This document shows positions 16,534 through 24,629 of a DNA stretch of 64,000 bases, in pieces; within the stretch, counting starts at the first letter, position 1; every line of letters begins with the position of its first letter. Below the pieces are notes generated by a model that did no database searches, was not told the origin of the DNA, and was given only the letters and a program-made list of their open reading frames with translations. The DNA lies in NCBI RefSeq assembly GCF_000503215.1, contig NZ_AYTD01000013.1, positions 672,009 through 736,008 of the forward strand. The letters are read 5' to 3'. The stretch is from Pseudomonas canadensis (GTDB taxonomy: Bacteria; Pseudomonadota; Gammaproteobacteria; Pseudomonadales; Pseudomonadaceae). The position numbers and the translations under genes were made by a program.

Positions 16534-17739
16534 ATGTCTAAGCCTGTGCGCCAGCCTGCTCCACTCTCTATTCATGACTACAAACTCAAAGCTTATGCTA
16601 CCAATCAGTTCCAACAAGATGAGGATGGATTTCAAAAAATAATATTCGGATACTTCGGTGAAATTGGCGGACTTTTATCTGCACTTAAAAAGTCCGGACG
16701 CGACAAACTTGCAGCCACAGAGACCGATTTAGCTGGTGAAGAGCTTGGCGACGCCCTTTGGTATCTAGTAAACATTGCGGGTTTTCTGAATGTAGACGCC
16801 AACCAAATCGGCGATCAATGTATCAGGTCACTGCGCGTAAAATATCAAGAGTCCGAACAGGACCCCATGGAGCCAGTAACCTTTCGTCACATTGATAGTT
16901 TGATGGAGATCCGGAGAACTCCTGGCTCTATCAACCGTTCATCCCAACTTGGATACCTGGCGTATCATGTTGGTATTTTAGCTAATACTTCTTTCGCAGA
17001 ATACCAATCTATGGTTCCTCATATCCGGGCCGAAAACATGGGACTACATCTCGCCGAACTAGCTATCACCTGCGCCAGCTTTGATCTGAGACTAGAAGAC
17101 GTAGCTCGCTCCAACCTGGCAAAAATCCATAGTCGGTGGCCAGGGGAAGATGGGCTTTATCCGGCCCCATTTGATGCAGGATATGCTGAGCATGAACAGT
17201 TTCCTCCAACACTTGAAATAACGTTCACTGAAAGAGGCGATAGAAAACACGGCTACGTAGTTCAGAGCCTGAATGGTGTTTTTATTGGGGATCGATTAAC
17301 AGATAATAGTAATGAGCCTGATGACTATCGATTCCATGATGTTTTTCATCTTGCTTATTTGGCATTTCTAGGATGGTCACCAGTTCTGAGAGGGTTGCTC
17401 AAGCGTAAGCGCAAATCGAATCCGAAGACGGATGAGAATGAAGATGGTGCCCGCGCAATGATTATCGAAGAAGGCATCGCGACGTGGATTTTTAACCATG
17501 CGAAGGAGCAGGAATTTTATACCGACGAACGGCGCCGAGGCTTAGATTATCGCGTTCTCAAGCAAATAAGCAGCATGGTACAGGGTTATGAGGTCCAAAT
17601 TTGTCAGCTTTGGCAGTGGGAAAAAGCTATAGTTGAGGGCTTTAGTGTTTTCCTACAGTTGCAGGAGCATCGTGGAGGGACCGTGAAAGTCGACGTGCTC
17701 AAGCACACTATTGATTTTTTTCCTCCCGCGAAGAATTGA
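16534..17739 (+). CDS. MazG-type NTP pyrophosphohydrolase with MazG_C-like tail
   Basis: A 401-aa protein. The MazG-like all-helical part is at residues about 35-90: YFGEIGGLLSALKKSGRD, then DLAGEELGDALWYLVNIAGF, giving the acidic metal-binding Glu/Asp set. A second helical repeat (about 120-200, LGYLAYHVGILANTS) looks like a decayed MazG copy. The C-terminal half has a conserved block, YRFHDVFHLAYLAFLGW, then RKRKSNPKTDE and IIEEGIATWIFNHA, matching the MazG_C extension seen in modification and conflict systems. It probably hydrolyses a (modified) dNTP. It follows the Nmad2 gene after 243 bp and lies 4 bp before the UDG-like gene. Confidence 0.8.
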   Translation: MSKPVRQPAPLSIHDYKLKAYATNQFQQDEDGFQKIIFGYFGEIGGLLSALKKSGRDKLAATETDLAGEELGDALWYLVNIAGFLNVDANQIGDQCIRSLRVKYQESEQDPMEPVTFRHIDSLMEIRRTPGSINRSSQLGYLAYHVGILANTSFAEYQSMVPHIRAENMGLHLAELAITCASFDLRLEDVARSNLAKIHSRWPGEDGLYPAPFDAGYAEHEQFPPTLEITFTERGDRKHGYVVQSLNGVFIGDRLTDNSNEPDDYRFHDVFHLAYLAFLGWSPVLRGLLKRKRKSNPKTDENEDGARAMIIEEGIATWIFNHAKEQEFYTDERRRGLDYRVLKQISSMVQGYEVQICQLWQWEKAIVEGFSVFLQLQEHRGGTVKVDVLKHTIDFFPPAKN

Positions 17740-17743
17740 TCCC

Positions 17744-18418
17744 ATGACCCCAACAGCTTTTGTGAATGCCCTGTCAGAACTGAAATTAGACAACGTATTC
17801 AATCCCTATGCCGATACCTGTCCGGTCCATGATCGCGCCGATGCTGCGTCTGCACGCCGACGAAATCTTCGTGGGTATCTGAAGGCAGCGTTAGAAATTG
17901 GTGTGGACACCATTTGGATGGGACGCGACCTCGGGTACCGCGGAGGAAGAAGAACCGGTTTGGCACTTACGGACGAATACCACCTCCCTGAAATGACGCA
18001 GCGCTATCCCGGTTCAAACTTCAAGCAGGCAACGAGGGGCCCGGCAGTTTCTGAACGTACCGCCTCGGAAATTTGGTCAGTATTGCGCTCACTTGAGCTG
18101 CCACCACTGCTATGGAACGTTTTCCCATTCCACCCCCATGAACCGGGCAATCCTTTTACTAACCGTAAATTCACAGCTCGTGAACTCCAACAAGTCGACG
18201 TTTTAAATGGCATGTTGATCAAATGGCTAAAAGTGCGCAGGGTAGTTGCAATTGGCCAGGACGCATTTAACTACGCAAACCGGTTTGAAGTTGAAGTCAT
18301 TGCCATTCGTCACCCTAGCTATGGAGGCATTAAAGATTTCCGCAACGGCATGAGTTCACTCTATGGCATTCCACTCGAAACTTTAGGTACGAGACAACAT
18401 CAAGGATCGTTATTTTGA
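17744..18418 (+). CDS. Uracil-DNA glycosylase superfamily protein
   Basis: A 224-aa protein with the ordered UDG motifs: NPYADTCPVHD (20-30), the water-activating loop MGRDLGYRGGRRTGLALTDE (59-78), NVFPFHPHE (125-133), AIGQDAF (169-175) and the DNA-intercalation loop RHPSYGG (189-195). The residues after GRD are not those of family 1 enzymes, so the excised base may not be plain uracil. The ATG at 17744 begins 4 bp after the MazG stop, so the two are co-translated. This is the last gene of the cassette and is followed by a hairpin terminator. Confidence 0.82.
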   Translation: MTPTAFVNALSELKLDNVFNPYADTCPVHDRADAASARRRNLRGYLKAALEIGVDTIWMGRDLGYRGGRRTGLALTDEYHLPEMTQRYPGSNFKQATRGPAVSERTASEIWSVLRSLELPPLLWNVFPFHPHEPGNPFTNRKFTARELQQVDVLNGMLIKWLKVRRVVAIGQDAFNYANRFEVEVIAIRHPSYGGIKDFRNGMSSLYGIPLETLGTRQHQGSLF

Positions 18419-18502
18419 ATAAAGTTGGGCCGCTCGCCTTGGGTTCATTTTATTCCGCTTGCATAAATAAAACGCCGTCAATTTAGACTTTTTGGTATTA
18501 AT

Positions 18503-18530
18503 GCCGTTTAGCGCTAAGCGGCGTTTATTA
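18503..18530 (+). terminator. Hairpin terminator after the cassette
   Basis: GCCGTTTAGC / GCTAAGCGGC forms a 10-bp stem with one G-T pair and essentially no loop beyond the turn, followed by GTTTATTA. It lies 85 bp after the UDG-like stop and before the opposing kinase remnant. Confidence 0.5.
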
Positions 18531-18558
18531 GCTAGCAACGACATGGGGCTGGCTAATC

Positions 18559-19008
18559 TTAATTAAACACGTCCCTACCTCCCCAACAACTCCCGAACCC
18601 TCCCCCCAAAACCTCCACCGCAAACGGCTTCGTCAAAACTCCCATCCCCGCCCCCAACTGCCCATACCCTATCACCGCATTCTCCGCATACCCCGTAATA
18701 AACAACGTCTTCAACCCCGGCCTCAGCTCCATCCCCGCCTCAGCCATCTGCCGCCCATTCATCCCGCCCGGCAACCCCACATCCGTCACCAGCAAATCAA
18801 TATGCACATCCGACCTCAACAACTTCAGCCGTGCCGCGCTGTCTGCCGCTTCGATCACGGTGTAACCCAGCTCCCCCAGTACATCGGCAAGCAGCATGCG
18901 CACGGTGGATTCGTCGTCGACCAGCAGCACGGTTTCGCCGTGTTGGGCGACTTCGATATCCACTTGCCCTGGGGCCAGCTCGTCACCCGGCGCGGCGCCG
19001 TGGGGAAA
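18559..19008 (-). pseudogene. Remnant of a hybrid histidine kinase (receiver domain)
   Basis: A CheY-like receiver: GETVLLVDDESTVRMLLADV, the phospho-acceptor Asp in HIDLLVTDVGLPGGMNGRQ, then TLFITGYAENA and LTKPFAVEVLGG. Upstream codons (HGAAPGDELAPGQVDIEVAQ) are still in frame and look like the linker of a hybrid kinase, but they end abruptly at the inverted repeat at 19008, so the kinase part is gone. Near the 3' end a run of G has slipped the frame: RVRELLGR with a TAG at 18577 is in the next frame. A degraded second copy lies at 24987-25118. Confidence 0.78.
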
Positions 19009-19052
19009 AAGGGGACAGATTTATTTCTGGTAAAAATAAATCTGTCCCCTTT
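19008..19052. repeat. Perfect 19-bp inverted repeat at a rearrangement junction
   Basis: AAAGGGGACAGATTTATTT and its exact complement, with a 7-base loop. It lies exactly between the broken kinase remnant and the truncated DUF6124-like copy. Sequences of the form AAATAAATCTGTCCCC are often seen near transposase-type genes in Pseudomonas, so this is probably a small non-autonomous mobile element or the scar of one. Confidence 0.7.
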
Positions 19053-19053
19053 C

Positions 19054-19194
19054 TCGGTACTCTTCTGCTCGACCTCTCGGAAGACCTCAGCGGTAAGCAC
19101 CGTGACATTGCACTGGCGATTCACCAACTGAGCGAATTGGGCGTGCTGATGACGGCAAGACTCCTCGACCGCGAAGCACCGTGCCCTCGTTAAA
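19054..19194 (+). pseudogene. Truncated DUF6124-like copy
   Basis: The frame reads GTLLLDLSEDLSGKHRDIAL, then AIHQLSELGVLMTARLLDRE and APCPR before a TAA. It matches residues of the gene at 14503-14742 almost position by position but lacks the start and first 35 residues, which are replaced by the 19-bp inverted repeat. The similarity goes on for about 70 bases after the stop. Confidence 0.75.
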
Positions 19195-19466
19195 TAACAG
19201 AAATTCCAGTCACTAGCGGACTGCTCGCCGAATCGTCGTATGCGGGAGTTACGATTTGGCGACTTTGCTTCCCATGAAATCGATGAACTCCGGAGCAGGT
19301 CTAAACTCCCGGCTTTACCTATGTAGTTCAGGGTCTGCTTTCGGCCAACACCGGCCATTCCACCTGTCTAATTAAGTAGAGGAGTTTCGGACTCCAGTCC
19401 ACTCTCTCGCAGTGCGCCGTAAAAATGCACCTAGACTCTGTGTGGTGAGCACCTTAAGGACAGTAC

Positions 19467-19835
19467 ATGGAAATCACGATTAAACGGAAAAAAGGACTGT
19501 TTCATAGCGCCTATGGCCAGGCTATCCCGCTGGCAATCTTTATTGATGGAGTGGTCGTAGGGCGTCTGGAAGCGGGTGAAACATTGTCTCTGGACCTTCC
19601 GGACGCCTGCGGGATGTTGCAAGTCGGCATGCTTGACCCTGGAAATTCGCCTTACATTGGAAGCACGTCTGGTGAGGTCATATCGACCAGCAACGCACAG
19701 AGCGTTACCGCTGGGCAAACCGTACAGGCTTTTTCGGTAAGAACTCGGAGATGGGTTCTTTTTGACGTGCTGGGCTTGGCTGGCTCGGCGCCATTTAACC
19801 GTTGGGTGCTGGTGCTCGAGATAGATCAAACTTAG
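19467..19835 (+). CDS. Hypothetical 122-aa protein
   Basis: Starts MEITIKRKKGLFHSAYGQAI. It is mainly beta-strand in character (IFIDGVVVGRLEAGETLSLD, GMLQVGMLDPGNSPYIGSTS) with no signal or membrane segment. AAGGACAG precedes the ATG by 4 bp. I do not recognise the family. It stands alone between the rearranged block and the TetR gene. Confidence 0.65.
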   Translation: MEITIKRKKGLFHSAYGQAIPLAIFIDGVVVGRLEAGETLSLDLPDACGMLQVGMLDPGNSPYIGSTSGEVISTSNAQSVTAGQTVQAFSVRTRRWVLFDVLGLAGSAPFNRWVLVLEIDQT

Positions 19836-19966
19836 GAAGCCCTGACAGGCTGCAATCGGCCAAAAACCGTCATTCGCGCCCCATCGTTTTGGACTCAAAT
19901 CAGCTTTCTGCTCCGAGCATAATCATCGCACTTCTACTGAAGCTACTCTTTGAATGAGCGCCGTCT

Positions 19967-20554
19967 CTACACCGGCTCCACCTCATCGACCGGCAATGAA
20001 GCAACCATTTCTGCCCGGCACACTTCAAGTATTTCATCAGCAAGTGCGGAGTCATCCGGGCAAGCGCGCGACAAAATAATCGCGCCGACGGCACGTGAAA
20101 GCAGGTCGATCATTTTCTTTCTGCCCTCACCCGGCTCAGGATCCGTTCCTGTCGGGTATTTCTCTTCTAGCGTCTGCAGGGTGTGTTCTATGCCTTCGGC
20201 AAACGTCGCTTTCACATCGTCCGCCTGACGCGCCGCGTCGCCACACAGCGCGGCCATCGTGCAACCACTGCCGCGTCCGTCGCGATGCTCTCTATTCACG
20301 TAGACGTTGATGAAGCCCGGAACATCCAGAGCTTGGGCGGCTGTCAGCGATTTGGCCAGACTGCACGCCGAGGCTTCGGCCATCAGGTCTGCCTTCGACC
20401 CGAAATGTTTGTAGAAACCACCATGAGTGAAACCGGCGGCCGCCATGAGATCAGCAATGCCGACGCCGTCAAAGCCCCGCTCACGGAACAGCTCTGAGGC
20501 GGTTTCAACGATGCGCTCTCGATTTGCCTGCGCCTGGGCCTTGGTTACTCTCAC
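19967..20554 (-). CDS. TetR/AcrR family regulator
   Basis: About 195 aa from the GTG at 20554, which has GAGG 8 bp ahead; an in-frame start at 20620 would add 22 residues lying in the promoter. The HTH is IVETASELFRERGFDGVGIA, then DLMAAAGFTHGGFYKHFGSK, clearly TetR. It is divergent from the old yellow enzyme operon across about 150 bp and very likely represses it in response to an electrophile or the operon's substrate. Confidence 0.88.
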   Translation of the reverse strand: MRVTKAQAQANRERIVETASELFRERGFDGVGIADLMAAAGFTHGGFYKHFGSKADLMAEASACSLAKSLTAAQALDVPGFINVYVNREHRDGRGSGCTMAALCGDAARQADDVKATFAEGIEHTLQTLEEKYPTGTDPEPGEGRKKMIDLLSRAVGAIILSRACPDDSALADEILEVCRAEMVASLPVDEVEPV

Positions 20555-20703
20555 TTGCAATACCTCGTGTTTCCCGGGAAATCCTAAGTCCGATGATACA
20601 TAGATGTCACCTATAATCAAAATTGTTGACAGTTTAGATTTCGATCATCATCCTAATTGCAAGCACCACTGATCTTCATCAACGGGCACGGAAGATTCAT
20701 CAG

Positions 20704-21804
20704 ATGACCAAGCAGACTCTGTTCACTCCTTACATACTAGGCAGCCTCACGCTATCAAACCGCGTCATTCTCGCGCCGCTGACACGCAACCGCGCCGGTC
20801 AAGGCTTCGTCCCTAGCGAATTCGCGGCGACCTATTACAGCCAGCGCGCCAGCGCCGGCTTGCTAATCAGCGAAGCCACGCAGATTTCCCGGCAGGGACA
20901 GGGCTATCAAGACACCCCGGGAATCTACACGCCGGCACAGATCGATGGCTGGCGCGCCGTGACTGATGCCGTGCATGCCAAGGGAGGAAAAATCTTTCTG
21001 CAACTGTGGCATGTCGGCCGCGTCTCGCACGTCGACCTGCAGGAAAACGGCGCTGCCCCCGTGGCCCCTTCTGCGCTACGCGCCGCCACCAAAGTGTTCG
21101 TCAACAACCGCTTCGAAGACGTCTCCGAGCCTCGCGCACTGGACATCAGCGAACTGCCGGGAGTCGTCAGCGACTTCCGTCAGGCGGCGGCCAATGCGAT
21201 CGCCGCTGGCTTCGATGGCGTGGAAATTCACGGTGCCAACGGCTACCTGCTCGATCAATTCCTCAAGGACAACGCCAATCTGCGCACCGATGCTTACGGC
21301 GGCTCGATTGAAAATCGTGCTCGTCTGTTGCTCGAAGTGACGGAGGCTGTGGTTAGTGAGATCGGTGCCGACCGCACCGGTGTACGCCTGTCACCAGTGT
21401 CGCCGGCCAATGGCGTATCCAGCAGCGATCCGCAGGCGCAATTCGATTACGTCGTAGAACAACTCGACGCCCTCGGCGTGGTTTACCTACACGTGGTCGA
21501 AGGCGCGACCGGCGGCCCGCGTGACGTGGCGCCCTTCGATTTCGCCGCCCTGCGCCAGCGCTTCAAAAACACCTACATCGCCAACAACGGCTATGACCTC
21601 GATCTGGCCACCTCGCGGCTCGCTGAAGACCAGGCAGACCTGATCGCCTTCGGTCGCCCCTTCATTGGCAACCCGGACCTGGTGGAACGCCTGAAACATG
21701 GTGCGCCGTTGTCCGCGTTCAATCCCGCCACCCTCTATGGCGGCGGCGCGGCAGGCTACATCGATTACCCGACACTGGCTGAATCGAGCATCAGCGCAAG
21801 CTGA
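20704..21804 (+). CDS. nemA: Old yellow enzyme family alkene reductase
   Basis: A 366-aa FMN enzyme. Landmarks are SNRVILAPLTRNRAGQGF at the start, FLQLWHVGRVSH near residue 100, the substrate-binding pair in GVEIHGANGYLLDQFLKDN near 176, and IAFGRPFIGNPDL at the end. It reduces activated C=C bonds or nitro groups with NAD(P)H. It is the first gene of a four-gene operon with an SDR, a hydrolase and a quinone-reductase-like protein, divergent from TetR. The nemA name rests on family resemblance only. Confidence 0.88.
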   Translation: MTKQTLFTPYILGSLTLSNRVILAPLTRNRAGQGFVPSEFAATYYSQRASAGLLISEATQISRQGQGYQDTPGIYTPAQIDGWRAVTDAVHAKGGKIFLQLWHVGRVSHVDLQENGAAPVAPSALRAATKVFVNNRFEDVSEPRALDISELPGVVSDFRQAAANAIAAGFDGVEIHGANGYLLDQFLKDNANLRTDAYGGSIENRARLLLEVTEAVVSEIGADRTGVRLSPVSPANGVSSSDPQAQFDYVVEQLDALGVVYLHVVEGATGGPRDVAPFDFAALRQRFKNTYIANNGYDLDLATSRLAEDQADLIAFGRPFIGNPDLVERLKHGAPLSAFNPATLYGGGAAGYIDYPTLAESSISAS

Positions 21805-21843
21805 GCTCGTTCTGTTTCTCATATCCTGAAAGAGAGATACCCC

Positions 21844-22632
21844 ATGAGCACTCGCCCAACTGTTTTGATCACTGGCGCCTCCACCGGGATTGGCGCCGTC
21901 TACGCCGAACGCTTTGCACAACGCGGCCACGATCTGGTGGTAGTTGCCCGCGATCAGGCGCGCCTGGATGTACTGGCCGCGCGCTTGCGCAGCGAACACA
22001 ACGTCAACGTCGATGTGATCCCGGCGGACCTGACTCAACCCGGCGATCTGAGCAACGTTGAAAACCGTCTGCGCGACGACGCCCACATCGGGATCCTCGT
22101 CAATAACGCCGGCGCTGCACTGTCCGGTCATTTCGTCGAGCAAAGCACCGATAAAGTGGCGCAACTGGTCGCCCTCAATACCACGGCGCTGGTTCGGCTC
22201 GCCAGCGCCATCGCTCCACGCCTGGCCAAGGCCGGTGAAGGTTCGATCATCAACATCGGTTCGGTTGTAGGCCTCGCACCGGAATTCGGCATGACGGTCT
22301 ACGGTGCGACCAAGGCCTTTGTGCTTTTCCTGTCCCAAGGTTTGAGCCTGGAACTGTCGCCTCAAGGCGTCTACGTGCAGGCCGTGCTGCCGGCCGCCAC
22401 GCGTACGGAAATATGGGATCGCTCCGGCGTCGACATCAACACCCTGAGTGAAATCATGGAAGTGGGCGATCTGGTGGATGCCGCTCTCGTCGGCTTCGAT
22501 CGTCGCGAACCCGTGACCATTCCGCCGCTGCACGAAGCGGAGCGTTGGGATGCCCTGCAGGGCGCACGACTGGGCCTGATCGGGCAAATACGTCAGTCCG
22601 CGGTTGCTCAGCGTTACCAGACTCCAGAGTGA
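21844..22632 (+). CDS. Short-chain dehydrogenase/reductase
   Basis: A 262-aa SDR. Cofactor loop TGASTGIGAVYAE at residues 10-22, NNAGAALSG near 88, and the catalytic Tyr-x3-Lys in MTVYGATKAFVLFL near 152. AGAGAGA precedes the ATG. It is co-directional with and 39 bp after the old yellow enzyme gene. The substrate is unknown; the operon suggests stepwise reduction of a reactive carbonyl compound. Confidence 0.9.
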   Translation: MSTRPTVLITGASTGIGAVYAERFAQRGHDLVVVARDQARLDVLAARLRSEHNVNVDVIPADLTQPGDLSNVENRLRDDAHIGILVNNAGAALSGHFVEQSTDKVAQLVALNTTALVRLASAIAPRLAKAGEGSIINIGSVVGLAPEFGMTVYGATKAFVLFLSQGLSLELSPQGVYVQAVLPAATRTEIWDRSGVDINTLSEIMEVGDLVDAALVGFDRREPVTIPPLHEAERWDALQGARLGLIGQIRQSAVAQRYQTPE

Positions 22633-22656
22633 TCTTCAGGTAGTGAGCATTTGGGG

Positions 22657-22694
22657 CGGATTCGATGCAAGCGCAAGGCGTTGCATCGAATCCG
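22657..22694. repeat. 14-bp perfect inverted repeat in an operon gap
   Basis: CGGATTCGATGCAA and TTGCATCGAATCCG are separated by ten bases, between the SDR stop and the hydrolase start. In RNA this is a strong hairpin that could dampen downstream expression or protect the upstream mRNA. It has no T-run. Confidence 0.7.
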
Positions 22695-22714
22695 TCCAGA
22701 AATCGGGAGTGGTA

Positions 22715-23584
22715 ATGAATTCAGCCCAGACAAATCCCCCTTCGGGTTCGCCAACGTCGTTCATCAACGCTTCGAACCAATCGATCACGGTCAACGGTAT
22801 TCCATTCGCCTACCGCGATATCGGCCCCACTACCGGTGTGCCCCTTGTAATGTTCAACCATTGGGGCGCGGTGCTCGATAACTTCGATCCCGCAATCATC
22901 GATGGCCTGGCGCAAACCCGACGCGTCATTACCACCGACTATCGTGGCATCGGCGGCTCGGGTGGAACCGCGCCACTGACCGTTGGCGAGATGGCCGACG
23001 ATGCGATTCAGTTGATCCGTGCGCTGGGGCTGGAAACCGTTGATGTGCTCGGATTCTCCCTCGGCGGCTTCGTCGCTCAGGACATCGCTCTGAAGGCGCC
23101 TGATCGGGTGCGGCGGTTGATTCTGACCGGCACCGGGCCGGCTGGCGGCAGCGGTATCGGCAAAGTTGGCGCGGTGTCGTGGCCATTGATTCTCAAAGGC
23201 CTGCTGACCCTGCGCGATCCGAAATTCTACCTGTTCTTCACTTCTACGGCCAACGGCCGTCGATCTGCCGCGCAGTATTTGCAGCGCCTGCAAGCCCGTA
23301 AGAACAATCGTGACCAAGGCCCGACGCCCCGTGCTTTCCTGCGCCAGTTGAAAGCGATCACCGCGTGGGGCAAACAGCCGCCGCAAGACCTCGAACGCTT
23401 GCGGGCACCTGCGCTGGTCGTCAACGGCGACACCGATATCATGGTGCCCAGCATCAATTCGTTTGAACTGGCCAAGCGTATCCCCAACGCAGAGCTGGTG
23501 ATTTATCAGGATGCCGGTCACGGCGGGATTTTCCAGCACCACGTTGATTTTGTGGCCAAGGCGCAGGCGTTCCTCGATGCCTGA
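22715..23584 (+). CDS. Alpha/beta hydrolase
   Basis: A 289-aa protein starting MNSAQTNPPSGSPTS. FNHWGAVLDNFDPA gives the oxyanion region, GFSLGGFVAQDIAL near residue 115 the nucleophile Ser, VVNGDTDIMVPSINS the acid and AGHGGIFQHH the His. This is the 2-hydroxymuconate-hydrolase/epoxide-hydrolase-like group. The ATG at 22715 is chosen because the upstream open frame includes the 22657-22694 hairpin. Third gene of the TetR-controlled operon. Confidence 0.87.
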   Translation: MNSAQTNPPSGSPTSFINASNQSITVNGIPFAYRDIGPTTGVPLVMFNHWGAVLDNFDPAIIDGLAQTRRVITTDYRGIGGSGGTAPLTVGEMADDAIQLIRALGLETVDVLGFSLGGFVAQDIALKAPDRVRRLILTGTGPAGGSGIGKVGAVSWPLILKGLLTLRDPKFYLFFTSTANGRRSAAQYLQRLQARKNNRDQGPTPRAFLRQLKAITAWGKQPPQDLERLRAPALVVNGDTDIMVPSINSFELAKRIPNAELVIYQDAGHGGIFQHHVDFVAKAQAFLDA

Positions 23585-23630
23585 CCACGCACCGACTACG
23601 CTCCCTACAACCGACAAGAGCCGCACCTCG

Positions 23631-24629
23631 ATGAAAGCATTTCTTATTGATCGCTACGGCAAGCAACCCGGACGCCTCGGCGAAGCGTCAGCCCCGGAAG
23701 TGGGTGCCCACGACGTCTTGATCGAGGTCCATGCCAGCAGTGTCAACGTGCTGGACTCGAAGATCAGCACAGGCGAGTTCAAGCTGATCCTGGCCTACTC
23801 GTTTCCGCTGATTCTGGGCAACGACTTGGCGGGGGTAGTGGTGACAGTCGGCTCGCATGTGACACGCTTCAAACCAGGTGACGAAGTGTACGCTCGCCCG
23901 CCGCAAGGACGGATCGGCACGTTCGCCGAAAGGATTGCCGTGGACGAGAACGCGATCGCCCTGAAACCAGCCAATACCAGCATGGCGCAAGCCGCGTCCC
24001 TGCCCTTGGTGGCACTGACTGCCTGGCAAGTGCTGGTCGACACCGCCCGGCTACAAAAGGGCCAGAAGGTGTTGATTCACGCAGGCTCCGGCGGCGTCGG
24101 CACCATTGCCATCCAGCTTGCCAAACACCTGGGTGCCTTTGTCGCCACAACCACCAGCACCGCGAATGTCGAATGGGTCAAGCTGCTGGGGGCTGACGTG
24201 GTCATCGACTACAAAAAGCAGAATTTCGAAAATGTCTTACACGGCTACGACGTGGTGTTGAACAGCCTCGGCACCGATGTCTTGGACAAGTCACTCAAGG
24301 TCCTCAAACCCGGCGGCCAACTGATTTCCATCTCAGGGCCGCCCACTGCGCTGTTCGCACAGGAGCAAGGGTTATCCTGGCCATTGCAGCAGGTTATGCG
24401 TCTGCTGAGCCTCGGCATTCGGCGCAGGGCACGCAAGCAGGACATCAAGTACTCGTTCGTGTTCATGCGCGCCAACGGCACCCAACTGCAACAAATCAGC
24501 GCACTGGTTGAGGCGGGCATCATCAATCCGGTGATTGATCGAACGTTTTCCTTTGAATCAACGGCAGAGGCTCTGAAATACGTCGAACAGGGACGGGCCA
24601 AAGGCAAGGTCGTCGTTACGATCAAATGA
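23631..24629 (+). CDS. NADP-dependent zinc-free MDR oxidoreductase
   Basis: A 332-aa quinone-oxidoreductase-like protein. The start at 23631 (MKAFLIDRYGKQPGR) is preceded by non-homologous open frame. Features are VHASSVNVLDSKIS, ILGNDLAGVVVTVGSHV, and the nucleotide loop IHAGSGGVGTIAIQLAKHLG near residue 145. No catalytic zinc ligands. Last gene of the operon with the old yellow enzyme. Confidence 0.88.
   Translation: MKAFLIDRYGKQPGRLGEASAPEVGAHDVLIEVHASSVNVLDSKISTGEFKLILAYSFPLILGNDLAGVVVTVGSHVTRFKPGDEVYARPPQGRIGTFAERIAVDENAIALKPANTSMAQAASLPLVALTAWQVLVDTARLQKGQKVLIHAGSGGVGTIAIQLAKHLGAFVATTTSTANVEWVKLLGADVVIDYKKQNFENVLHGYDVVLNSLGTDVLDKSLKVLKPGGQLISISGPPTALFAQEQGLSWPLQQVMRLLSLGIRRRARKQDIKYSFVFMRANGTQLQQISALVEAGIINPVIDRTFSFESTAEALKYVEQGRAKGKVVVTIK

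Noticed and set aside
16345..16635. Hydrophobic 96-aa frame on the minus strand between Nmad2 and MazG genes
   Set aside because: It overlaps the MazG start and its hydrophobicity arises from A-rich sequence on the other strand; no ribosome site is seen.
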